Shown: positions 43,561 through 50,933 of the stretch, one piece after another
How the letters are laid out: each line of letters starts with the position of its first letter
Numbering within the stretch: position 1 is the stretch's first letter
NCBI RefSeq assembly: GCF_004793765.1
Contig: NZ_SRYM01000023.1
Location: forward strand, 1 to 60,036
Length of the DNA: 60,036 bases
From: Parabacteroides distasonis
Lineage (GTDB): Bacteria; Bacteroidota; Bacteroidia; Bacteroidales; Tannerellaceae
Direction: 5' to 3'
Notes under the pieces: generated by a model
The model's input: the letters and a program-made list of their open reading frames with translations, nothing else
Databases searched by the model: none
Told to the model about the DNA's origin: nothing
Position numbers and translations under genes: made by a program

Positions 43561-43593
43561 TTGTGACAATAAAATATTTATTATGTACTTTTG
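43561..43593 (+). promoter_or_regulatory. Fimbrial operon promoter on the invertible segment
   Basis: TACTTTTG (43586-43593) matches TAnnTTTG, with TTGTG (43561-43565) upstream; the TTG is 22 bp away, slightly long. Transcription should start near 43600, so the leader (~187 nt) crosses the right inverted repeat before the first fimbrial gene at 43787. AGGAGGA just after the start (43604-43610) precedes only a five-codon frame. Confidence 0.78.
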
Positions 43594-43635
43594 TAAACTA
43601 ATGAGGAGGAAGCTATAACTTTAACGCTAAAAACT

Positions 43636-43684
43636 CCTTATTCCATAAATAAGTTCTATGAGGCTCCTTATTCCATAAATAAGT
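43636..43684 (-). repeat. Right inverted repeat of the invertible promoter (IR-R)
   Basis: Exact reverse complement of 43121-43169, again with two copies of the 19-bp site. Imperfect inverted similarity continues inward (TTAACGCTAAA at 43621-43631 against TTTAGCATTAA at 43170-43180). In the ON state the repeat is transcribed as part of the fimbrial leader and can form two small hairpins. Confidence 0.95.
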
Positions 43685-43786
43685 CCACGGGCCATTCTTG
43701 CCGTTAGTTGATTTTAGGAGGTTGGGCCTTGAGGGGCAGAAGGGTGAGAAGATATTAAGATTAACAACCATAATGAATAAGAAAGA

Positions 43787-44377
43787 ATGAAGAAGACGAT
43801 TTTCATGCTATTCTTGTTGGCAGTCCCGTTTCTTTCGAGAGCGCAGGGGGTGCCGGTCGAAGGGAAAGGCTCTATGATTGGGATCAAGAGCAATATTCCT
43901 TATTGGGCTACTGCCACGTTTAATTTGGGGGCCGAGGTTTATCTCGCCCGTCATTGGACACTTGAGTTGGAGGCAGGCTTGAATCCGTTCAGCGGCAAGA
44001 ACGATGATGGGAGTTATGGCCGCTCACTGAAGCATTTGCGTCTGCACCCGGAGTTGAGGTATTGGTTTTGCGAGACGTTTAACGGCCATTTCCTCGGTGT
44101 GCATACGCCGTACCTATTATATAATGTAGCCGATATCAAATGGCTGGGTACAGAGGGCGAGCGTCATCAGGGATGGGGCGCGGGAGCTGGTGTCAGTTAT
44201 GGATACTCTTGGCTGCTGTCTCGCCATTGGAACTTGGAGGCCACGGTGGGCGTAGGCTATCTGTTCTTGAAGTCGGATAAGTATCCCTGTGCGAATTGCG
44301 GCCGCAAGCAAGAAGGGATCAAGAAGCATTACTTCGGGCCTACGCAGGCGGCGATCAATCTCATTTACCAATTTTAA
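43787..44377 (+). CDS. DUF3575 family envelope protein, first gene of the fimbrial operon
   Basis: A 196-residue exported protein (signal ending PFLSRAQ) of the DUF3575 type, predicted to be a small outer-membrane barrel. Amphipathic strands fill the body (ATATFNLGAEVYLARHWTLE, LEATVGVGYLFLKS) and it ends in a strand with C-terminal Phe, AAINLIYQF, typical of outer-membrane proteins. Genes of this type commonly precede Mfa/Fim fimbrial clusters in Bacteroidales; their exact role is unclear. It is the first gene under the invertible promoter, about 187 nt from the predicted transcription start, and 19 bp ahead of the next gene. Confidence 0.83.
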   Translation: MKKTIFMLFLLAVPFLSRAQGVPVEGKGSMIGIKSNIPYWATATFNLGAEVYLARHWTLELEAGLNPFSGKNDDGSYGRSLKHLRLHPELRYWFCETFNGHFLGVHTPYLLYNVADIKWLGTEGERHQGWGAGAGVSYGYSWLLSRHWNLEATVGVGYLFLKSDKYPCANCGRKQEGIKKHYFGPTQAAINLIYQF

Positions 44378-44396
44378 ATCGATGGAGGACTGAAAA

Positions 44397-45857
44397 ATGA
44401 AGAATCTACAAGGATGGATGATACTTGGGATCGCCTGTTTGGCCGGTTGTGTTGGCTCTACGATTCCCGTACAGGCGCAGCAGGCGGCTACCGCCATCGT
44501 CGTGAAGGAGCGGTTGGTGGAACATGTGGGCGATCGCTTGATAATTGATATGAAACTAGCGTTGGACGAGTTGTCGCTACCTGCCAACCGGAGTTTGGTT
44601 TGTACGCCGCTGATCGAGCGGGACGATAGCGTAAGGGCTTTGCCTCCTGTGATCGTGAACGGGCGCAACCGCCAGATCCAGTACGAGCGATCCAAGCGTG
44701 ATGCGATGGCGAACGAAGAGTTTGTCTTACGCCGTTACAACGGGAAGGAGCAGACGTTCGATTACCATGCCTCCATTCCTTTCGTCAAGTGGATGGAGCG
44801 TTCGGAGGTGTCGCTGGTAGCCGATTTTTGCGGTTGCGGCTGGGAGGCGTTGAGTAATGATAAGTCGCCGCTTTTCCCGATCCGAATCGCGGAGCCTGTG
44901 GTATTGCGTCCGCTTTTGGCCTACGTCACGCCGGAGGCGGAACGTGTGAAAGAGCGTGTGAAGGAAGGAAGCGCCTTCCTCGACTTCCCGGTAAACCGCA
45001 CGGAGATATATCCCGAGTATCGCGACAATCCCTCGGAGTTACGTAAGATCCTCGAGACCGTGTCGTCGGTGAAGGAGGATCCTTACGCTACCATCACGGA
45101 GGTATATATCAAGGGTTTCGCATCGCCGGAAGGTACCTATAAGCATAACACTTATTTGGCCGAGCATCGCGCCAAGGCGTTGATCGAATACGTGAAGGGC
45201 CTTTACCACTTCGAGCAGGCCCGTTTCACGGTGGATTTCGAGCCGGAGGACTGGGCCGGATTGGAGAAACGGGTGGAGAACTCCTCGCTTGCGGACAAGG
45301 AGGAGCTGCTGGCCATCATCCGTGCGGACGAGCCGAAGGATTACGACCGCCGCGAGGCGAAGCTGAAGGCGTTGAACGGAGGAGCCTCGTATCGGGTACT
45401 CTTGCGTGATATTTATCCCGCCTTGCGCCATTCGGATTACGCGGTGCGCTATACGATCCGTTCGTTCACGGTGGAGGAGGCGCAAGACTTGATCTACAAG
45501 GACCCCAGGCAGTTGAGCCTGAACGAGATGTTTCAGGTGGCGCAGACGATGGAACCGGGTAGCGACGCTTACCGCGAGGTCTTCGAGATCGCTGTGCGTA
45601 TGTATCCGGACGATCCGGTGTCGAATCTGAACGCCGCCCTTACGGCGATCGACGCAGGTCGCTTGGAATCGGCTCGCCGTTATTTGGCGAAGACTTCCGA
45701 TTCTGCGGAGCGTACCTTGGCAGAGGCGGCCATCGCCATGCTGGAGAACCGCTTGGACGAGGCGGAGGCCCTGCTGGGCAAGCTGTCCGGTGATCCTTCC
45801 GTAGCCTCACAGGTGGAGGAGAACTTGAGGCAGATCGCTGAGAAACGGCAAGAGTAA
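44397..45857 (+). CDS. DUF3868/OmpA-like domain protein of the fimbrial operon
   Basis: A 486-residue exported protein. The N-terminal ~160 residues match DUF3868-type sequence (VVKERLVEHVGDRLIIDMKL, SLVADFCGCGWEAL). From about 215 an OmpA-like segment follows (ITEVYIKGFASPEGTYKHNT, LAEHRAKALIEYV), which in OmpA proteins binds peptidoglycan. The C-terminal ~110 residues look like TPR helices (FEIAVRMYPDDPVSNLNAAL, LESARRYLAKTSDSAERTLA). The likely role is linking the fimbrial assembly site to the cell wall. It is paired with the DUF3575 gene, as in other Bacteroidales fimbrial loci. Confidence 0.83.
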   Translation: MKNLQGWMILGIACLAGCVGSTIPVQAQQAATAIVVKERLVEHVGDRLIIDMKLALDELSLPANRSLVCTPLIERDDSVRALPPVIVNGRNRQIQYERSKRDAMANEEFVLRRYNGKEQTFDYHASIPFVKWMERSEVSLVADFCGCGWEALSNDKSPLFPIRIAEPVVLRPLLAYVTPEAERVKERVKEGSAFLDFPVNRTEIYPEYRDNPSELRKILETVSSVKEDPYATITEVYIKGFASPEGTYKHNTYLAEHRAKALIEYVKGLYHFEQARFTVDFEPEDWAGLEKRVENSSLADKEELLAIIRADEPKDYDRREAKLKALNGGASYRVLLRDIYPALRHSDYAVRYTIRSFTVEEAQDLIYKDPRQLSLNEMFQVAQTMEPGSDAYREVFEIAVRMYPDDPVSNLNAALTAIDAGRLESARRYLAKTSDSAERTLAEAAIAMLENRLDEAEALLGKLSGDPSVASQVEENLRQIAEKRQE

Positions 45858-45894
45858 AAATAGGAATAAGATAACAGACATAAATTTTAATATT

Positions 45895-47982
45895 ATGAAA
45901 AAGAAAAAATGGTACGTAGCGATGGCAACGGCGCTTTTATTGGCGGCCGGTTGTTCCGATGATCTCGACAACGGGAAAAATAACACCGGGGCGGAAGAGG
46001 ATGGCGAGAAGGTCTATATGACGGTGAACGTCTCTACGGTTTCGCAAGGAACGCTAACGAAAGCAGATCCTACTCCTTCTAATCCTAATTCGGGGGGAGC
46101 CGGTTGGGGCGAAGATGGTAATGGTTCTCTTGGTGAGCTTTCTGGCTCTAAAGAGGGTATGGTATATGATGTTAATATATTCTTGGTGCCAACAAAAGAA
46201 GAGGTTTTGGAGGCTAACAATCAGCTGGAGTTACTGAATACTAACAATGGTAGTAGTATACAGATCGCAGGCCAAGGTTATTATTCGAATCTGGAAGGTA
46301 TTGATGCGAGTCTAGGTGGAAGTGAGCCTGGTCATGGTGACGGAAAGGTTACGATGAAAGTAACCATGAAGAATCCTCTGACACAAGATAAGAGCAATTA
46401 TCAGGTATTTGCCGTTATTAATGCGGGAGGAAGGTTGACCGGTATTATTACGTTGGCAGACTTGCGCGATAGAGTTGCCGCAAACGATAGGGCATTGTGG
46501 ACTCCTGCTAGTAATATGGCGGAGTACCATCATTTTGTAATGTCTACACATAAGATGATAAGTGGTGCTATTCCTTCTAACGGCAGTTCTATCGTTGAAC
46601 TTTCTGCTGCGAATATGGATGAGACAAATCCGGCTCAGACAACGGTGTTCGTAGAACGTTTAGCCGCTCGTATTGATTTGGCATACTCCTCGAATTTAGA
46701 TCTGACTAATATACCGGGAACTTCTCCTGTAAAGAATAAGGGTACGTTCACGTTGAAGAGGTATAAGGTAGTGAATCAGTGGAAGGGCGAGAGTTATCTT
46801 TTTAAGCAAGTTTCTCCTACGGTACAGTATAACTATGGTGCTAATGCGGTATTGCCGGCAGATGGTACCAACGATCCTGTTCGATATTTAGGTGATGAGA
46901 AATGGATATGGAGGAATAATGACACTGGTGCCGGATCGTACAATTATGTGTTAGATCCGAATATCCGGGAAAAGAAATTGCCGGAAGGGGAAAGTTCTTC
47001 TTGGGATCAATTTAAAGATTCATATGTCAATTATTTTAATCCGAGCAATTCAACTGATTTGAATAACTTGGATAAGATGGTGTCTATGCCTACTTCCGGA
47101 TTAAGCTATACACAGGAAGTAAGTGGTGATAGTCGGACATATTACCCGGTTGTTTATACCAAGGAAAATACGTTGGATCTGAACTCGCAGGTACATGGCT
47201 ATACTACCGGTGTAATCTTCGAGTCTGAATTTACTCCGAGTAACAACTTTAAGGTGAGTTCCTATGAAAATGGGGAGATCAAGTCTGTGAATTTGCCTAA
47301 TGGTGATAAAACGTTTCTTTCCGCGGCTCATTATAATAGTAATGGTTCTGTGTCACGTCTTGTTTATAAAGATGTGAAGAGCGTTGCCGCCCGTGCGTTC
47401 AATTTGGAAAACGACAAGGCAAATTTGTTGAAAGGCTTTATGGATGGTTGGGATGGTATGACTGTGAATGTCGATGCTATGAAGAATGCGATTCAAGGTA
47501 TGTCTTCCCAAAATGGATTAGAAAGTGCGTTTAAGGAATATTTGGAGAAGGCTTTGGCTGATAACGCTACTCTTGATGAGGATCTTAAACAGAAATTGAC
47601 TTATGCGGCTTTTAGGAGACAAGCTGATCATCTTCCTTCTAATGTTACCCCTGTATCTCAATTCAGCTCAGAGCAGATCGGCAATTTATACCAATTCTAT
47701 AATGTTTCCCTATACAAAAGCGGAAGAAGCTATCACAAGTTTTGGATCCGTCATGATGATAACGGAAACGATGGTCTGATGGGCGTGATGGAATTCTGTA
47801 TCGTACGCAATAACGTGTACCAGTTGTATGTGAAAGGTATTCGCGGCTTGGGCGATCCGTTACCTTATACCCCGGGTAAGGATGATCCCGGTACGCCGGA
47901 TGAGAGTGATGATGTCACCATCGACGTCACTATCTACGTGAAGGATTGGGTAAAACGTACGAACAAAGACATTATCCTATAA
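45895..47982 (+). CDS. mfa1: Mfa1-family major fimbrial subunit (fimbrillin)
   Basis: A 695-residue lipoprotein precursor (lipobox LLAAGC) resembling Mfa1/type V pilus shaft subunits, which are exported as lipoproteins, cleaved and polymerised at the surface. The N-terminal half has the fimbrillin pattern EKVYMTVNVST...VYDVNIFLVPTKEE and FVERLAARIDLAYS. The C-terminal domain has FWIRHDDNG, MGVMEFCIVRNNVYQLYVKG and ends VTIYVKDWVKRTNKDIIL, the strand expected to serve in donor-strand exchange. It is longer than P. gingivalis Mfa1. Two hairpins follow its stop codon before the anchor gene, which could keep subunit mRNA in excess. Expression depends on the orientation of the invertible promoter. 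Confidence 0.9.
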   Translation: MKKKKWYVAMATALLLAAGCSDDLDNGKNNTGAEEDGEKVYMTVNVSTVSQGTLTKADPTPSNPNSGGAGWGEDGNGSLGELSGSKEGMVYDVNIFLVPTKEEVLEANNQLELLNTNNGSSIQIAGQGYYSNLEGIDASLGGSEPGHGDGKVTMKVTMKNPLTQDKSNYQVFAVINAGGRLTGIITLADLRDRVAANDRALWTPASNMAEYHHFVMSTHKMISGAIPSNGSSIVELSAANMDETNPAQTTVFVERLAARIDLAYSSNLDLTNIPGTSPVKNKGTFTLKRYKVVNQWKGESYLFKQVSPTVQYNYGANAVLPADGTNDPVRYLGDEKWIWRNNDTGAGSYNYVLDPNIREKKLPEGESSSWDQFKDSYVNYFNPSNSTDLNNLDKMVSMPTSGLSYTQEVSGDSRTYYPVVYTKENTLDLNSQVHGYTTGVIFESEFTPSNNFKVSSYENGEIKSVNLPNGDKTFLSAAHYNSNGSVSRLVYKDVKSVAARAFNLENDKANLLKGFMDGWDGMTVNVDAMKNAIQGMSSQNGLESAFKEYLEKALADNATLDEDLKQKLTYAAFRRQADHLPSNVTPVSQFSSEQIGNLYQFYNVSLYKSGRSYHKFWIRHDDNGNDGLMGVMEFCIVRNNVYQLYVKGIRGLGDPLPYTPGKDDPGTPDESDDVTIDVTIYVKDWVKRTNKDIIL

Positions 47983-47987
47983 CCCTA

Positions 47988-48040
47988 CCCCTTCGGGGGA
48001 TTCTTACGATGCCCATTCTAAGAACCTTATAATGGGCATC
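47988..48040 (+). terminator. Two hairpins between mfa1 and mfa2 (attenuator or mRNA stabiliser)
   Basis: First, CCCC-TTCG-GGGG (47988-47999), a UUCG tetraloop hairpin 6 bp after the mfa1 stop. Second, ATGCCCATT (48009-48017) pairing with AATGGGCAT (48031-48039), two units of the ATGCCCAT repeat family set 23 bp apart. Neither has a T-run, so partial termination or 3'-end protection is more likely than a full stop. Confidence 0.55.
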
Positions 48041-48097
48041 ATGGTTTACCTCCATCCCCGGTAGTACGGGCGGAGGATTACTGTGTATTTTAATAAA

Positions 48098-49231
48098 ATG
48101 ATTATGAACCGTTTATTTCATACCTGCAAACAGTTGATTGGCATAGCTGCCTTGTCCGTGGGGCTATACGCTTGCGATTGGATACACGACGACTCGCTGC
48201 CGCTTTGCGAGTTCCGCCTGTATTTCAAGTACGACTATAATATGAAATTCGCCGACGCTTTCCAGCATGAGGTAGACTTCGTTACGCTCTTCTTCTGCGA
48301 CCAAGAAGGAAACTTCCTTTTCCAGCGGCGGATCGAGAAGAGCGAGCTGGACGAGCGGAACTCCATCGCCCTCGACATGGAGCCGGGTACCTATCAGGTA
48401 GTCACTTGGGCCGGGCTGGACAAGGGCAGTTACGCATGGAACGACCCTGCCGAGACGTCGCAGGCTGTCGGGAGGGCGCAAGACGTCAAGGTACGTACCT
48501 TGCGCGAGGCCAATACGACACAGCCCAACGAGCTGCACCCGCTTTGGCATAGCCTTGATACCTTCACCGTGACGCGCGATAGGCCCGAGGCCGACACCAT
48601 CTCACTCGCCAAGAATACCAACAAGCTGCGGGTCGTGCTGCAAAACGTGATGGGCGAGGACATGGACGTGAATAACTTCTCCTTCCGGATCGTGGCCGAC
48701 AACGGGTATATGGATTTCGACAACTCCTTGCTGCAAGATCCCACCATCCACTACCTGCCCTATTATACGGAGAACGTGGAGATCGGGGCGGATCCTACCC
48801 CGGGAGCTACCGTGGGCGGGCAATACGTGGCCGTGGCCGAGATGAACACCATGCGCCTGATGGCGGGACGCAATTACCGTCTTATCATCCGTCACCACGG
48901 ATGGGAGAAAGACGTGCTGAACGTGAACCTTAACGATTACCTCCTCCTCACCAAGATGGAGGGACATCGTATCTCTGCGCAAGAGTATCTGGATCGGCAG
49001 GATGAGTACTCTATCATCTTTTTCCTTACGCCGAAGGTATGCCCCGATTGTCCGGATAAGCCTACGCCTCCGGACCCACCGGGACCGGATAATCCTGACA
49101 ACCCTGACAATCCGAATAACCCGGATAACCCCGATGGCCCTGATCCGGAAGATCCTACGATCGTGGGGTACGCCTGCTTCAAGATACAGGTGAAGGATTG
49201 GGTGATTCGTATCAACGATGGCATATTGTAA
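48098..49231 (+). CDS. mfa2: Mfa2/FimB-family fimbrial anchor lipoprotein with extra C-terminal strand
   Basis: A 377-residue lipoprotein (lipobox VGLYAC) of the FimB/Mfa2 family, which caps and anchors the fimbria in the outer membrane. Family features are LPLCEFRLYFKYDYN, VDFVTLFFCDQEGNFLFQ, LDMEPGTYQVVTWAG and LLLTKMEGHRISAQEYLDRQ. After the usual domain come a Pro/Asp/Asn-rich linker (PDNPDNPNNPDNP type, about 335-352) and a final strand, FKIQVKDWVIRINDGIL, that closely resembles the C-terminus of the neighbouring Mfa1 protein. A GTG at 48083 has a GGAGG 6 bases upstream, and an ATG at 48104 is also possible; the signal peptide fits 48098 or 48104. Confidence 0.85.
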   Translation: MIMNRLFHTCKQLIGIAALSVGLYACDWIHDDSLPLCEFRLYFKYDYNMKFADAFQHEVDFVTLFFCDQEGNFLFQRRIEKSELDERNSIALDMEPGTYQVVTWAGLDKGSYAWNDPAETSQAVGRAQDVKVRTLREANTTQPNELHPLWHSLDTFTVTRDRPEADTISLAKNTNKLRVVLQNVMGEDMDVNNFSFRIVADNGYMDFDNSLLQDPTIHYLPYYTENVEIGADPTPGATVGGQYVAVAEMNTMRLMAGRNYRLIIRHHGWEKDVLNVNLNDYLLLTKMEGHRISAQEYLDRQDEYSIIFFLTPKVCPDCPDKPTPPDPPGPDNPDNPDNPNNPDNPDGPDPEDPTIVGYACFKIQVKDWVIRINDGIL

Positions 49232-49255
49232 ACTGAGATTTATTAAATATCGCTA

Positions 49256-50887
49256 ATGATGAGACGCTATACCATATATAACTTATTGACGGCGGTCGTC
49301 TCCGGCCTTTGCCTCTGTGGGCTTTTTACGGCCTGCGGCGAAGACCGGGGTGGCGATTTCCCGGATGACGACCCGAACCATTGTGTCGTAACCATCACTT
49401 TGCGGACTTCCCGCTCGGTACGACCGCCGCAGACGAAGGCCGGCGAGACAATTACTTGGGAAAATGATGATGAATACGAGCGAGACATCACGAACTGGCT
49501 GGTGGTGGCGTATGATGAGAGTGGCGTATTGGCGGGATATACCTCCAGCGAAGGTACCTATAATAAGGATGATGTTGATTCCTGCACGTCGGTGGATATG
49601 AGGTTGCCGGTCGGCACGTACCGTTTTTATGCGTTCGCCAACTTGGAGTCGTTGGAAGGTGGCGAAGCGCTTCTTGAACAGATCAAAAACACGAACCCCG
49701 CCTCGGGAGATCTGGGCTTGTCGGAAAAGGCTTTGGTAAGGGCGGTGAACATCCTGGCCTCGGGCAATAGCAGCATAGATGGGCGGAATGGTACACCGGG
49801 CAAGTTCGGTGGAGCGGATGGTATCGGAAATAGATTGCGTATCCCCATGAGCAGCTATGCCCAAGAGCATACGCTGCGACCCGCTCCGGCAGAGAACACA
49901 TTCGGGATCCCCTTGATCCGCATGATCGGCAAGGTACGAGTAGAGATAACGAATAACTTGCCCCAAGCGATAATCGTAAGCAAACTGGACATCATGAACC
50001 TCCGCAAGGGAAGCCTGCCGATCTGGCTCTTGCCTTGGGGAGCGGATAAGTATTTGGAATTTGAGGGCGACGTGGACTTGGAGCAGCCTTTGGCGCCCAA
50101 TTTTCCGAATGACGCGACTCCTCCGACGGTAAACTCGAAGGATCTTTTTGCAGAAGAGATCTTGCCTGGGGCAGATGAAAAACAAATACCGGGTAAAACG
50201 GACGGTAGTGCGGATGGTAATGTAAAAGTTTACACCCGCTATATCCCCGAGACCAACGCGGCCGTCGGAGAGAACGGCGGTGGCATCCACCTCGGTGTAG
50301 AGATCGAAGGCCGCCCTCGTACGGAACACCTCACGGGCTTCGACTTCGTACGCCGCAATGACCTGCTGGTCATCCCTGTCGTGATAACCAACATCACGAC
50401 GAAATTGGAAGTAGCCGAGCAACGCCTCCCCATCGGGGTCTACCCGACCGCCTTGGTCTATGGTGAGAAGACGGGCGTGCAAATACTGACGCCTGTTGAG
50501 CATACCCTGCAAGCCGCCGGCGACTTGTCGATCCGTTTCGAGATATCTAGCATAGAAGGCGTGACAGGAGATTTCACGATCAAAGGTCTCCCGCAGGATG
50601 AAACGGTTACGGAAACAGCGAAAATTAGTTCGATCCAAGTAAAAAGCGACGAGAAACGTCTCATTACGGCCGTAAACGGAGAGGATTGTGACAAGAAACA
50701 GCGTTTCTACCTTCCCGAGGCTTCGGTCAAGGAAGGAAAGAAAGGTTCCTTCACGATCCGCACTCGGGAACTGGGTGGAAACGTGGATGCTACAGTCATC
50801 CTCACGCTCATTATAAACTATTATGTGGGTCAGGAGAAGCAAGAGATGCAAATCCCCTACACCATCAAGATAAGAAACTACAAATAA
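49256..50887 (+). CDS. Fimbrial accessory/tip subunit (fimbrillin-like lipoprotein)
   Basis: A 543-residue lipoprotein (lipobox LFTAC) with fimbrillin-like features: an N-terminal strand CVVTITLRTSRSV, the segment DITNWLVVAYDESGVLAGYT, the phrase LPVGTYRFYAFANLESLEG and IRMIGKVRVEITNN, typical of N-terminal fimbrillin domains. The second half carries VRRNDLLVIPVVITN and a strand-rich C-terminus ending IPYTIKIRNYK. Its place after the anchor gene corresponds to accessory tip subunits (Mfa3-5 or FimC-E positions) in Porphyromonas. A long open frame on the opposite strand is a by-product of codon bias. Confidence 0.78.
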   Translation: MMRRYTIYNLLTAVVSGLCLCGLFTACGEDRGGDFPDDDPNHCVVTITLRTSRSVRPPQTKAGETITWENDDEYERDITNWLVVAYDESGVLAGYTSSEGTYNKDDVDSCTSVDMRLPVGTYRFYAFANLESLEGGEALLEQIKNTNPASGDLGLSEKALVRAVNILASGNSSIDGRNGTPGKFGGADGIGNRLRIPMSSYAQEHTLRPAPAENTFGIPLIRMIGKVRVEITNNLPQAIIVSKLDIMNLRKGSLPIWLLPWGADKYLEFEGDVDLEQPLAPNFPNDATPPTVNSKDLFAEEILPGADEKQIPGKTDGSADGNVKVYTRYIPETNAAVGENGGGIHLGVEIEGRPRTEHLTGFDFVRRNDLLVIPVVITNITTKLEVAEQRLPIGVYPTALVYGEKTGVQILTPVEHTLQAAGDLSIRFEISSIEGVTGDFTIKGLPQDETVTETAKISSIQVKSDEKRLITAVNGEDCDKKQRFYLPEASVKEGKKGSFTIRTRELGGNVDATVILTLIINYYVGQEKQEMQIPYTIKIRNYK

Positions 50888-50933
50888 CAACCATAATATA
50901 ACAACAATAAACTAAAAAAGGAGGACCTGACGG

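Larger units (their letters stand above)
43170..43635 (+). other. Invertible promoter segment, shown in the ON orientation
   Basis: 466 bp between the inverted repeats, with no gene. It holds a repeat array (43264-43317) on the recombinase side and one promoter (43561-43593) on the fimbrial side, reading right. In this orientation transcription enters the fimbrial operon; if inverted it would run left, antisense to the recombinase gene. I found no second promoter box reading left in the present orientation. Confidence 0.88.

Noticed and set aside
43601-43618. Five-codon leader peptide (ATG at 43601) in the fimbrial leader
   Set aside because: It is too short to judge and overlaps the predicted transcription start; the AGGAGGA lies inside it rather than before it.
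42161-43684. Integrated mobile element explained by the tyrosine recombinase
   Set aside because: No direct att-like repeats, transfer or phage genes accompany it; the inverted repeats right beside the gene fit a local DNA invertase.
49283-50890. 535-codon open frame on the minus strand, antisense to the fimbrial accessory gene
   Set aside because: It mirrors the plus-strand gene codon for codon, has no signal peptide, domain or promoter, and its composition (Arg, Tyr, Ile, Val rich) is that of a shadow frame. The plus-strand gene has fimbrillin features and operon context.
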